Shown: positions 25,063 through 34,449 of the stretch, one piece after another
Layout: every line of letters starts with the position of its first letter
Position numbering within the stretch: position 1 is the stretch's first letter
Origin: Hominimerdicola alba
GTDB lineage: Bacteria; Bacillota; Clostridia; Oscillospirales; Ruminococcaceae
Direction of reading: 5' to 3'
Assembly: GCF_900109655.1 (NCBI RefSeq)
Contig: NZ_FOAT01000015.1
Span: forward strand, 34,447-98,446
Length of the DNA stretch: 64,000 bases
Notes under the pieces: model-generated
The model's database searches: none
Told to the model about the DNA's origin: nothing
Seen by the model: only the letters and a program-made list of their open reading frames with translations
Position numbers and translations under genes: made by a program

Positions 25063-25095
25063 TAGATCATATCCTTTCATTAGTTTCACTTTGCT

Positions 25096-25124
25096 ATTAT
25101 AGCACACAAAATTTCGATATTCAA
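25096..25124 (-). promoter_or_regulatory. Promoter of the amino-acid importer operon
   Basis: Minus strand TTGAAT (25119-25124), 17-base spacer, TATAAT (25096-25101). Confidence 0.85.
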
Positions 25125-25190
25125 CCTTTTAGAAGAAGTTTAATAATTTTTGCAATTATTTTTTGCCTTTTGTCAACTAAATTCAAATAT

Positions 25191-25673
25191 TCATAAGCTA
25201 CGGAAGCCAGAGGGAGTGATGGCCACCACAGCTATGCCCAGAACAGCATGCCTGTGCAGATATCCGATCCTTTGAGAGCGACTGTCAACGGAATCGGCTC
25301 TGTTATCGCCCATAACGAAGATACAGCCCTTTGGTACAGTCAGAGATATCGGCACTTCTGGAGTAAGTTTTCCGCAGAGATAGGGTTCTTCGAGTTTAAC
25401 GCCATCCAGAAAGACCTCACCGGTGTTTTCAATGCGGATATTATCCCCCTGCATGGCTATTATGCGCTTTACCATAACATCATTACCGCGGCGGATAAGG
25501 GCTATTTTACCTTTTTCAGGTCGTTTGCTCCCGACGCAGACCACAAGGTCGCCCTCATGCAGGGTAGGAGTCATGCTGCTGCCTGCTATCCTGTATACCC
25601 GCAGAAAAACCTTTGCGGCTACTGCCAGCACAGCGATGATGCCCGCCGACAGAAATACCTTATTTCTCTGCAT
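25191..25673 (-). CDS. lepB: Signal peptidase I
   Basis: 160 residues. One N-terminal membrane helix (about 7-25), catalytic Ser in GSSMTPTL near residue 33, catalytic Lys in DVMVKRIIAM near 70, and the C-terminal box FVMGDNRADSVDSRS. It removes signal peptides from exported proteins at the outer face of the membrane. Its ATG (after GGAAAGGTGAGAT) overlaps the stop of the giant helicase gene by 14 bases, so it is translated from the helicase message; an unusual partner for a housekeeping protease, and it may be one of several paralogues. Confidence 0.94.
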   Translation of the reverse strand: MQRNKVFLSAGIIAVLAVAAKVFLRVYRIAGSSMTPTLHEGDLVVCVGSKRPEKGKIALIRRGNDVMVKRIIAMQGDNIRIENTGEVFLDGVKLEEPYLCGKLTPEVPISLTVPKGCIFVMGDNRADSVDSRSQRIGYLHRHAVLGIAVVAITPSGFRSL

Positions 25674-28600
25674 ATCTCACCTTTCCGTCTTCCTCAAAAG
25701 CTATCCTGCCACGCTGTTTAGCAGATTTAATACCCAGAGAAACAGCTACTTCAAGAGCGGGAGTCACCCTCGTGAAACCGAATAGGTGAGCCGTTTCCCG
25801 CATGAGGTCTTCACGCTGCATAGCTATCTGCCTTGAAAGTATCAGTATCAGACCGTTGCCCAGTTCCTCTGGCGGGATATCCTTGATATCACGGCGGACT
25901 TCTGGTGCACACTTAGCGCGGCATGATGTATAGGTTTCAGGGGACTGATCATCACGCCAGATGAATTCGGAATCTCCCGACTTCAACGCCTTTCCGCATG
26001 ATTTTTCCAGTGCGATATCAAATGCCGCCTTTACCAGATTGCTCTGCCTTGCTATACCCCAGGCAGTCATAACCCGCTTTTGCAGAACTTCCCTGCTGAT
26101 GGGCGCTTCTGCTTTGAGAATGGTGTTTATACATTCGGCTATCCTGTTTGAAGCCAGTTCGTTGAATTCCTCAGGCTTGCCCTGCACAGAGGGTATGAAA
26201 GGTACATACTCCTCGCACTCATCAGCCAGTGCCGATTGTTCCTCACGCTCAAATACCAGAGGTTCAGCCTTTTTAGGCGGCTCTTCCTCAACAGGCTCGG
26301 GAGCGTTCTTAGCCTCAACAGCCTCATTTATCGCAGTTATCACAGCGGCTATGCACTTGTTCTTGTCTGTTAGCCAGTCAAGGATATAAACATTGATGAC
26401 ATTCCAGCCAAGGCCTTTCAGTACCGATGGCTGCGAAACTGTGCGGTCGTATGCGGTGCCATTTTCGTAATACTTTCTTCCGCAGCAGTTAATGCCCAGT
26501 ATATAAGTGTTCTCGTCATCGGGGTCAGCGACCGCCACATCGACCTTGTAATCGGAGCAACCCACACTGCACTTCACCTTGAAACCACGCTGTTCAAGCT
26601 CGGCAGCCACCAGCTTTTCAAAGCCTGCACCCAGACTTCCGCTACCAGCACGTACAGGCAGTGCAGACCTGCCCTTTGCGGCAAATTCAAGGAATCCTTT
26701 AAGACCGTCAACACCCTCCGAACGTGTGCGTGAAAGGTCGATCATCTCGGGACGTATGACAGAATATACCACCATTTTCTCCCTTGCACGGGATATTGCT
26801 ACGTTCAGTCTGCGCCAGCCGCCGTCGCGGTTCAGGGGACCGAAGTTCATGCTGACCTTGCCCTCTTTATCGGGACCGTAGCCGATGGAAAACAGTATCA
26901 CATCACGCTCATCGCCCTGTACATTTTCAAGGTTCTTGATGAGTATAGGCTCGTACATGGTGTTTGCAAGCTCTTCAAGCTGAGGTTCTGCGCGGAAAGC
27001 GTCCGCAAGCACATCTTCCACCAGATTCTGCTGAGGCAGGCTGAATGTTACCACGCCCACAGAATGTTTTATCAACTGAGGGTCACGCAAACGGCGGCAT
27101 ATCTCGGCAACGACCGCTTCCGCTTCTGCTCGGTTCGTCTTGGTGCTGCCCTTGTCGTAGAAGCCCTCAACATTCACCCAGCTGACCTCGCTGACCTGAT
27201 CGTCAGGCGAGGGGAAGGTATAGAGCTTGTTTTCGTAGTATTTTGAATTGCTGTATGCGATAAGGCTCTCGTGGCGCGAACGGTAGTGCCACAGCAGATG
27301 TTTCTGGGGCATTGAGAGTGCAAGGCAATCGTCCAGCACGCTTTCCAGGTCTTCCTTATCATAGTTCTCTTCGTCAACCTGATTTGAAGAGAAGAAGCTT
27401 GTGGGAGGCATCTGCTTGGGGTCGCCCACAACTATCACGTTCTCACCGCGGGCGATAGCGCCCACAGCCTCACAGGTGGGCAGCTGAGAAGCCTCATCGA
27501 ATATAACAAGGTCGAATTTCGGGTAAGACGGATCGATATACTGCGCCACCGAGATGGGCGACATCAGCATTACAGGGCATATCCTACGCAGAAGATTGGG
27601 TATACTGTCGAACAGCTTGCGTATGCTCATCATGCGCCCGCCGCTCTTGATAGCACGCTGGAGAATGCCAAGTTCACTGCTTTTAGCACCCTCTCCCGGT
27701 GCTGGCACTTTAGCCGAAAGTTCAGCCGCCAGCTGCTGTATAGTCAGCTTTTTGAAGCTTTCATGAGCTTCATTCAGTCGGCGCACAGTGTCCTCGAAAA
27801 GTGTTCCCGTGAAGCCCGAGAGTGCCTTGCTTGACTTAACAGTACAGCTGACCTCAGCCTTTGCTATACCGCAGTCAAATGCGGGCAGAAGTTCACTACT
27901 GTCCACTTTTCCGCCCAGATATGCTTCACTGATATTGGCAGCCCCTGCCTTATCCAGCTTTTCGCAGAAGCTCATGAGCACTGACCAGTCTTTCAGGCGA
28001 GGCATCTCCCCAACGAGTGCCGCAGTCCTTTCGCGGATATCCTCGGTAGTTCCCGCCGTCATATTTGCAGTATCTATCCTGAAATTTCCGCTCAGTTCAT
28101 CAAGCACCTTTCTGAGCTTATCATTCTTATATGACGGCATCTCTCCAGCACCGAGTCTTGCGCCAAGCGCGGTCTTCTGCGCCGCATCAAAGGGTGAGCC
28201 TGCCAGTTTCTCGCGTATAGCCACAGATTTTTCAAGGGACTTTCTCAGCGTTTCGGGCTCAGTAGATTCGCCCTGCCACAGCGCCCCGAAAACTTCCTGC
28301 ACCGCAGTCTGACCGTCAGCTATCTCGGTTTTCAGCTTTGCGATTGCTGTCAGCTTTTCGTAATAGTCGCTGATGTTCTCCTTAGTCACCGCACCCGCAT
28401 TTTTACCGTGGGCGGCAAGCTCTTTCACAAGGCGCTTACTGCCGAAATGCTTGGGTATGAACCACTTTGCCTGAACCTCTTTCCACTCAGCCTGCGCCTT
28501 GACCGCATCATAGCCGTACACGCTGTCATTAAAGGTCTCAGCAAGGGTTTTTTTGCCCGATCGAAGTTCATCAAGGGAGTTTACCGTCTTTTCAGCCGAG

Positions 28601-31410
28601 GGTCTCAGCATATCCCATTTATTTCCTGTCAACACCGCAGGCAGGATAAAGCCTTCCTTTGATGCATCTGCAAGGATATCCGCCAGCCAAGCAAGCTGTT
28701 CATATGTCAGCTTTCCTCCGCCAACAAGTGCAGAAAGTTCGCTCTCGCACTTCTGAAGCTCTGCAAGCTGTTCGTCCAGCTCGTTTAGTTTCGCCCGAAG
28801 TTCATCCCCCGTGGTCAGACCGCACTCCGTCAGTCGGCAGACCCTAAGTGCAGAATCAGCCACACCGCCGAACTGTCTGCCGAGGTTTGCAAGGCTGTCA
28901 ACAAGTTCACGCCATTCGCCGTAAGTTTCAGCTTTCATAGCATTTACCTGCTCATCGGTGAATGCAAGCTTGCCCTCAAAAGCACGGTTCTGCTCGTATC
29001 TTACCGCCGCATCATACATGGAAATACCGTAGTTGCGGGGCTTGTGTATCTCATCCATAACGCCGTTAAGCTCGGCGCGCAGGGCTTTCAGCTTATCCGC
29101 CTGCGCCTGATAATCCGCTGGCTTTTTGATTTTACCAACATTCAGGGTCTCGTTCAGCTGATCGAGAACGGCACGCTTCTGCGCCTTGTTTGAGTGAAGC
29201 TCGATACAGAAAGGACCCAGCCCTATCTTTGCAAGACGCTTTTCGACTACCGACAGCGCCGCCATCTTTTCAGCCACGAAAAGCACGGAACGTCCGTGAT
29301 AGAGGGCGTTTGCTATCATGTTGGTGATGGTCTGGGATTTACCCGTGCCGGGAGGTCCGTGCAGAACGAAGCTCTCGCCCTGACCCGAAGCCACTACCGC
29401 CGCAAGCTGAGAAGAATCCGCCGCCACAGGCACAGCAAGGTCGGCAGGAGCAATATCGTCAAGGTCGTTAGGCGACACCGTGATATCACTGCCCTCCCAC
29501 TCGGTCTTTCCCGAGATAAGGCTCGCCACCACCTTATTCTGTGCCAGTTCGTCAGCACGATTACGGATATCGTTCCACATTATGAACCTGTTGAAGCTGA
29601 ACTGTCCGATGAATGCATATTCGTCGATATCCCATCTGTTGCGGGACATAACACCCTTGCGAACAGTACTCAATATCAGCGGTATATCCACGCCGTGTTC
29701 GTCCTCGGGAACAGGGTCGAGACCCTTGATATCTATGCCAAAGGACTGTCTCAGCATCTCCAGCAGGGTGATATTCACCTGAGTGTCCTCATCACGAACA
29801 CGTATGGAAAAGCTCTTGTCCTGTACCTTTTTAATAATATCGATAGGCACCAACACCAGAGGCGCATAACGCGGGCGCTCGCTCTTGTCAGTTTCGTACC
29901 ACCGCAGAAATCCCAGCGCAAGATAAATGGTATTTACACCGTTTTCCTCCATGCTGACCTTCGCCATGCGGTGTATCTTCTTCATGGTCTTTTCAAGCTC
30001 GGCTTCTGTGAGGAAAGTGCGCAGACGCTTTGAGCGGAATTCGCCCGAAGCTATCTCGGATATCTTCTCGCGTTGAGTTTCCGTCTCATATATCTTGCTC
30101 TCCGCCGCTTCCATCTTAAAATCGCTTGGCACAGGCATTATCTTGAATATCTCATCAGCGGCTATCTCGTCCTCAAGCGAAGCTATGCTGTCCACCATCA
30201 GCTGAACATTCGAGGAAGTAGGTCGGAAATTCAGCAGGCTGTTGCGCAGGCTAAGGTCGAGAAGCTTTCTCTCCCAGACCATCTGCTTTGTAACTTCCCT
30301 CGGCTGACCGTTAGCCGCCGTATCAAAAGCTATATCCCCTACCGAACCGTAAGCTCTTTCGGGCAGACCGTAGTCTTCAGCCATGCATACGCCGTTTTCA
30401 TCAAATACCCTGGATGGCAGAGGTTTTATGCCGCTGGCACGGGTGCGCTGTATATCAACTGCAAAGCAGAAATCTGCCGCCTTTGCAAGAGTATCAGCCG
30501 CGTGTACAGCCGAAGCATCGGCATCGGTGCTATTTTCTGTACAAAAATCAGTACACTCTATAAGAGATATCTCGTCAACACCGCTTGCCATGCGCTTTGT
30601 AAGTGCGGTGATATCGTATTGCAGGCTGTCAGGGAATGTGTCTTCCTCCAGCCAGCAGCCCGCCATAGCGTGGGTAGAAGTCATTACAAGCAGGCTGTTC
30701 AGACCAGCGGCTTCAAGGCAGGAACAAAACAGTACAGCAAGGTCAAGGCAGCTTCCGCTTTTCTGTGAAAGCACATTCTCGGGCATAGTGACCTTGTTCG
30801 CTTTATCGAAACCCGCAGCCGCTGTGCAGGTGATATTCTCCTGCACCAGAGCGGTGTATATAGCATTTATCTGCTGTTTCACGATATTGGGATTACAGCT
30901 CTGATATCCCGTAAATCCGCTTTCTCCACATAACTGTGCAAGTATAGCCTCCGCCTTTGAGAGGACCTCGCGCACAGCTGGGTGATTCGGTGTTATGAAT
31001 GCCGCCGCCATCTCAGGCATGAAGTTCACACCTGTCCAGGTATCGTATGCCAGAAGTTCAAGCTGCTTCACCTCTCTGCCGAGTATCTCCTCGCCCTCAT
31101 CAGTGCGGGAAACGGCTTCAATGCGGACATACCCCTCAGTATTCTCATTAAGCGCCAAAAACAACTCGGGGCGCATCACCGCCTCTATCGGGGATATCTC
31201 AGCGGGAACATTCGGTTCAAGGTCTATGGCAGGAGATTCGTAATCCTCCGCAAAATCGGGTTCAAACGCAAGTCTCAGAAATACGTTTTTCAGCGTTATG
31301 TCCGAAGTATTCGTCATGACTATACTGCGGAATACAGGCACAGCACTGCGCTGCATCGCATAATTTATATGCGCAGTCATGGCTGCGCTAAAAGTAACAA
31401 GCTTTTCCAT
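25660..31410 (-). CDS. Giant DUF4011 / SF1 helicase / Vsr-like nuclease / DUF3320 protein
   Basis: 1916 residues from MEKLVTFSAA (AAAGGAG upstream). Order: N-terminal beta-rich domain; a transglutaminase-like segment (KSGSCLDLAVLFCSCLEAAG about 220, STHAMAGCW about 250); DUF4011 (VWERKLLDLSLRNSLLNFRP about 385); SF1 helicase with Walker A GPPGTGKSQT about 687 and Walker B DEASQLPTCEA about 1313, then GDPKQMPPTSFF and a late RLNVAISRAREK motif about 1537; an MTES_1575/Vsr-like nuclease region (SDYKVDVAVADPDDENTY about 1625); and a DUF3320 winged helix (about 1755-1815). Relatives are scattered among bacteria and have been listed among candidate anti-phage proteins; that role is inference here. 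Own consensus promoter. Confidence 0.9.
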   Translation of the reverse strand: MEKLVTFSAAMTAHINYAMQRSAVPVFRSIVMTNTSDITLKNVFLRLAFEPDFAEDYESPAIDLEPNVPAEISPIEAVMRPELFLALNENTEGYVRIEAVSRTDEGEEILGREVKQLELLAYDTWTGVNFMPEMAAAFITPNHPAVREVLSKAEAILAQLCGESGFTGYQSCNPNIVKQQINAIYTALVQENITCTAAAGFDKANKVTMPENVLSQKSGSCLDLAVLFCSCLEAAGLNSLLVMTSTHAMAGCWLEEDTFPDSLQYDITALTKRMASGVDEISLIECTDFCTENSTDADASAVHAADTLAKAADFCFAVDIQRTRASGIKPLPSRVFDENGVCMAEDYGLPERAYGSVGDIAFDTAANGQPREVTKQMVWERKLLDLSLRNSLLNFRPTSSNVQLMVDSIASLEDEIAADEIFKIMPVPSDFKMEAAESKIYETETQREKISEIASGEFRSKRLRTFLTEAELEKTMKKIHRMAKVSMEENGVNTIYLALGFLRWYETDKSERPRYAPLVLVPIDIIKKVQDKSFSIRVRDEDTQVNITLLEMLRQSFGIDIKGLDPVPEDEHGVDIPLILSTVRKGVMSRNRWDIDEYAFIGQFSFNRFIMWNDIRNRADELAQNKVVASLISGKTEWEGSDITVSPNDLDDIAPADLAVPVAADSSQLAAVVASGQGESFVLHGPPGTGKSQTITNMIANALYHGRSVLFVAEKMAALSVVEKRLAKIGLGPFCIELHSNKAQKRAVLDQLNETLNVGKIKKPADYQAQADKLKALRAELNGVMDEIHKPRNYGISMYDAAVRYEQNRAFEGKLAFTDEQVNAMKAETYGEWRELVDSLANLGRQFGGVADSALRVCRLTECGLTTGDELRAKLNELDEQLAELQKCESELSALVGGGKLTYEQLAWLADILADASKEGFILPAVLTGNKWDMLRPSAEKTVNSLDELRSGKKTLAETFNDSVYGYDAVKAQAEWKEVQAKWFIPKHFGSKRLVKELAAHGKNAGAVTKENISDYYEKLTAIAKLKTEIADGQTAVQEVFGALWQGESTEPETLRKSLEKSVAIREKLAGSPFDAAQKTALGARLGAGEMPSYKNDKLRKVLDELSGNFRIDTANMTAGTTEDIRERTAALVGEMPRLKDWSVLMSFCEKLDKAGAANISEAYLGGKVDSSELLPAFDCGIAKAEVSCTVKSSKALSGFTGTLFEDTVRRLNEAHESFKKLTIQQLAAELSAKVPAPGEGAKSSELGILQRAIKSGGRMMSIRKLFDSIPNLLRRICPVMLMSPISVAQYIDPSYPKFDLVIFDEASQLPTCEAVGAIARGENVIVVGDPKQMPPTSFFSSNQVDEENYDKEDLESVLDDCLALSMPQKHLLWHYRSRHESLIAYSNSKYYENKLYTFPSPDDQVSEVSWVNVEGFYDKGSTKTNRAEAEAVVAEICRRLRDPQLIKHSVGVVTFSLPQQNLVEDVLADAFRAEPQLEELANTMYEPILIKNLENVQGDERDVILFSIGYGPDKEGKVSMNFGPLNRDGGWRRLNVAISRAREKMVVYSVIRPEMIDLSRTRSEGVDGLKGFLEFAAKGRSALPVRAGSGSLGAGFEKLVAAELEQRGFKVKCSVGCSDYKVDVAVADPDDENTYILGINCCGRKYYENGTAYDRTVSQPSVLKGLGWNVINVYILDWLTDKNKCIAAVITAINEAVEAKNAPEPVEEEPPKKAEPLVFEREEQSALADECEEYVPFIPSVQGKPEEFNELASNRIAECINTILKAEAPISREVLQKRVMTAWGIARQSNLVKAAFDIALEKSCGKALKSGDSEFIWRDDQSPETYTSCRAKCAPEVRRDIKDIPPEELGNGLILILSRQIAMQREDLMRETAHLFGFTRVTPALEVAVSLGIKSAKQRGRIAFEEDGKVRYAEK

Positions 31411-31487
31411 AAAGCGCTCCTTTCGGCCGATACAAAATGCCATAGTCCCTATGACCTCGACCGCAAAATAGATTATATCTGGTTTAT

Positions 31488-31516
31488 ATTATATCATTGT
31501 TTTTGTAAAATGTCAA
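31488..31516 (-). promoter_or_regulatory. Promoter of the giant helicase gene
   Basis: Minus strand TTGACA (31511-31516), 17-base spacer, TATAAT (31488-31493): full consensus, about 75 bases before the start. Confidence 0.88.
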
Positions 31517-31528
31517 CAATTTATTGTC

Positions 31529-31568
31529 AAAAAAAGACACTTCTGCCGTTTTCACAACAAAAGTGCCT
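31529..31568 (-). terminator. Terminator of the lipoprotein-GGDEF operon
   Basis: Minus strand AGGCACTT pairs with AAGTGTCT, then seven T. Confidence 0.85.
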
Positions 31569-31576
31569 GTATATAT

Positions 31577-33085
31577 TTACTTTTCTTCCGAGCTTTTCTT
31601 GCCGTCATACCAGCCGTAGTCATCTCTGCCACGATCCTTGACCCTGTAGAGAGCACGGTCCGCACAGGCTTTTAGCTTAATAAAATCCCTTGCATCACGA
31701 GGACACAGCGCACCGCCGCAGCTGCAGCTCACGCTGAAATCATCGCCTTCTTTGATGGTAATGGGCTTGATGTCATGCACTCTGCGCTTCAGGTCGCTGA
31801 CCTTTGATTCTATCTTAAGCTTGTCAGCATTCTTGATAAATATAAGGAATTCGTCACCGCCGTAACGTGAGATAAGACCCATATCTCCGAAAAGCTCTTT
31901 GAGCAGTGCGGCGAATTCCACCAGCACCTTGTCACCAGCGTCGTGTCCGTAGCTGTCATTTACCTGCTTGAAGTAATCCACATCTATGAACAGCACCGCA
32001 CATTCGGGCTTAAGCGTATTCTGGAAATAATTATGCGCCGCTACGTCCAGCGCTCTTCTGTTCATAACATCTGTAAGAGGGTCATGTATCGAGAGATTCT
32101 GGAGTATCTCTCTGTCAGCAACATCGCGCCTGTGTGTCAGCACGAACATTATAGCCGTCGCAAACAGCAGAGTCAGGATATATAGTATAACTACACCCCT
32201 GAATTTTTCCATTGTCGATGACATGGCGCTGCTGGGTATCCTTACAACGACGTTCCAGCCGTGCATGAAATTGATATTAGCATATACCTGTGAATAGCTG
32301 ACGCTTCCTATCCTGTACACCACACCCGCCGAACGCTCGCCGTTGTTCATGGACTGCATCCATTCGCTGTACTTGCCCACATCTCTCTTGTCGATATTAC
32401 GCTCAAATATCAGCATAGCATTTGCCCAGCTTCCGCTGCCATGCTCATCTCCGCCGGAACACTGTATAACATTGTTCGAATCGGTATCCATGAGCCATAT
32501 CTCTGTTTCGTCCGCAAGGGTCTCAGTCGATGCCATATTCTGTATCTCTTTAAGCGGATATGTCAGGAACAGCCAGCCTTTTCTGTCAGATCCATATTTC
32601 ATATCTGCAAAAAGTGTAATAACAGGCTCTCCCGTCAATCCCGAACGGTAAGGTGTAGATATGGAAACAGGATCTGCCTGATGTGCAGTTTCAATAAGGT
32701 GCCACTTCTCAAACTCGGCAAGCTGCTGCTCGGAAGCGTATACCTTTCCGCTGTCGTCGATCAGTCCCATACTTACATAGCCGTCGCCCTCAAGATCCGC
32801 AAACTCATCATAAAGAGCCTGAAGATCTCTGTGCTTCTGTGCGGTGAGCATAGAAGACATATTCTGCGCAGAGGTCGTCATATATTTAATTGAATTGTTC
32901 ATCTTTTCCGCGACAAGATCGCAGATCTGACCCGTGAGCTGTTTATCATGCTCCTTCATCAGCGCATTGATCGATACTATCATCACTGCCATACCTATCA
33001 GGCAGACAACGAAATATACGATCATCATCCTGATAAATGAACCGCTTCGTTTAAGCTCACCTGTCTCGGTGATCGTATTGTTCAT
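31577..33085 (-). CDS. Membrane diguanylate cyclase with extracellular sensor domain
   Basis: 502 residues. Membrane helix 1 about 18-42, an extracellular Cache-like sensor (about 45-300, with YVSMGLIDDSGKVYASEQQ), helix 2 about 302-322 (ILYILTLLFATAIMFVL), then a GGDEF domain: DPLTDVMNRRAL, VLFIDVDYFKQVNDSYGHDAGD and the active-site YGGDEF. It should make cyclic di-GMP from two GTP. No RxxD inhibitory site is placed five residues before GGDEF. One base separates it from the upstream sugar-binding lipoprotein gene, so ligand-loaded lipoprotein may signal through the sensor domain. Confidence 0.93.
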   Translation of the reverse strand: MNNTITETGELKRSGSFIRMMIVYFVVCLIGMAVMIVSINALMKEHDKQLTGQICDLVAEKMNNSIKYMTTSAQNMSSMLTAQKHRDLQALYDEFADLEGDGYVSMGLIDDSGKVYASEQQLAEFEKWHLIETAHQADPVSISTPYRSGLTGEPVITLFADMKYGSDRKGWLFLTYPLKEIQNMASTETLADETEIWLMDTDSNNVIQCSGGDEHGSGSWANAMLIFERNIDKRDVGKYSEWMQSMNNGERSAGVVYRIGSVSYSQVYANINFMHGWNVVVRIPSSAMSSTMEKFRGVVILYILTLLFATAIMFVLTHRRDVADREILQNLSIHDPLTDVMNRRALDVAAHNYFQNTLKPECAVLFIDVDYFKQVNDSYGHDAGDKVLVEFAALLKELFGDMGLISRYGGDEFLIFIKNADKLKIESKVSDLKRRVHDIKPITIKEGDDFSVSCSCGGALCPRDARDFIKLKACADRALYRVKDRGRDDYGWYDGKKSSEEK

Positions 33086-33086
33086 A

Positions 33087-34133
33087 TTATCCTCTGTTAT
33101 GATCCAGCGTTTCCCGAACCTCGGGATCGTTTAGATTATTGGAATTTACAACTATTATTCCCGTATCCACAAATTTCTGCTCCATCTTTTTGCCATCTAT
33201 CAGGTCAAGAGCCGTCTTTACGCCGTCGTAAGACATATTGAACTGCTTCTGGAGCACTGATGAAGCAGTGTATTCTTCCGAATTGATAAGCTCAGATATC
33301 TCGGGTGAATGATCAAAACCAACAACTACTATATCCGTTCTCTCTTTTTCCTTGATAATAGCCGCGAGAGAAGTAGTTGACACATTATCACTGCCGAACA
33401 CACCTTTTATATCGGGATAATTGTTCAGCAGATCATTTGTACACTGACAGCCCCTGTCGATATCGCCCTCATTGAACTTGATGTCTGATATGACCGTCCA
33501 GTTATCAGGGGCATAGTTTGACCAGAACTGCAAAAAACCTGCAAGACGTTCATTTATCGTCTGTGTGGCAGTTGCGCACACCTGAACGCCCACTTGGATA
33601 GTGTCATTATCACTGTATCCTTTTTTGTGAAGCTGTTCAATCATCTCCGCAGAAGCAAGCTGTCCTGCCATCAGGTTATCTGTCATGAAACATACATCGT
33701 AGCTGTCGGTTATCGCGATGGTATCTACCAGTACCATCTTTATGCCCTTTGAATAGACCTTTTCTATCTCAGCGGAAAGCTTGACAGAATCATTTGGCGC
33801 TAAAAGCACAGCATCGGCACCCGCTTCAGCAGCTTCTTCCAGCAGCCTGCACTGTGACTCCCAGTCGCTCTCGTTATTACAGCCGCTGTAATATACATTG
33901 CAGTCGAAATCCTCACCGCCCGCCTTAGCACCATCGACTACCACATCCCAGTAATCGCTGTTAAAGGTCTTTATAATAAGGTATATGTTTTTCCTGCCTT
34001 CTTTTATCTCAGTCAGAGGAGAAAATTCAGGTGCAGGCTCGAACTCGGAAACAGTATCAGGTTCTTCCTGTTCACAGCCCGCAAGGCAAAACAGCATAGC
34101 CGTACATATCGCTGCAGATATGAACCTTTTCAA
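33087..34133 (-). CDS. Sugar-binding lipoprotein (Peripla_BP_4), likely sensory partner of the GGDEF protein
   Basis: 348 residues; start is TTG (TTGAAAAGGTTC) with GGAGGTGACAG upstream, the only start that includes the whole signal peptide. Lipobox LAGC, Cys20. Two-lobed periplasmic-binding fold of the ribose/galactose type: NIYLIIKTFNSDYWDVVVDG, EAAEAGADAVLLAPND, IKMVLVDT, GVFGSDNVSTTSLAA, IVVVGFDHSPE. No permease or ABC ATPase gene follows; instead a Cache-GGDEF gene does, one base away. This suggests a sensor rather than a transporter part. Confidence 0.9.
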   Translation of the reverse strand: MKRFISAAICTAMLFCLAGCEQEEPDTVSEFEPAPEFSPLTEIKEGRKNIYLIIKTFNSDYWDVVVDGAKAGGEDFDCNVYYSGCNNESDWESQCRLLEEAAEAGADAVLLAPNDSVKLSAEIEKVYSKGIKMVLVDTIAITDSYDVCFMTDNLMAGQLASAEMIEQLHKKGYSDNDTIQVGVQVCATATQTINERLAGFLQFWSNYAPDNWTVISDIKFNEGDIDRGCQCTNDLLNNYPDIKGVFGSDNVSTTSLAAIIKEKERTDIVVVGFDHSPEISELINSEEYTASSVLQKQFNMSYDGVKTALDLIDGKKMEQKFVDTGIIVVNSNNLNDPEVRETLDHNRG

Positions 34134-34187
34134 AAGCCTGTCACCTCCGATGCTACGATCATTTAATTACAATCATTATTAATTAAC

Positions 34188-34216
34188 ATTATACCACACT
34201 TTTCTGCAATATACAA
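34188..34216 (-). promoter_or_regulatory. Promoter of the lipoprotein-GGDEF operon
   Basis: Minus strand TTGTAT (34211-34216), 17-base spacer, TATAAT (34188-34193). Confidence 0.75.
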
Positions 34217-34449
34217 TAGTTTTTTCGACCAAATTAATATAATTTCTGCTTTAAGTTTAAAAAATTCAATAAAAATCGTTTTTGATGCCATTATGAAAAG
34301 ATCTTCTCAGCGTGAAAAGCTCACATTGTTAATGAAATATTCACTAAATATCATATTTTATCCATAAAAATATGATAGACTATATTAGCTATGTAGACAC
34401 TGTTTTATCAAACAAACTGCTTATCAGGTTTTAATAAGGGATAGATCAA
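34217..34449. other. Divergent intergenic region with a perfect inverted repeat before ktrB
   Basis: No gene. At 34349-34377 an 11-bp perfect inverted repeat (TATCATATTTT / AAAATATGATA, seven-base centre) lies about 70 bases upstream of ktrB and overlaps the weak promoter candidate TTATCC-N17-TATATT (34358-34386). It may be an operator or an RNA hairpin. I see no ydaO-type c-di-AMP riboswitch. Confidence 0.55.
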
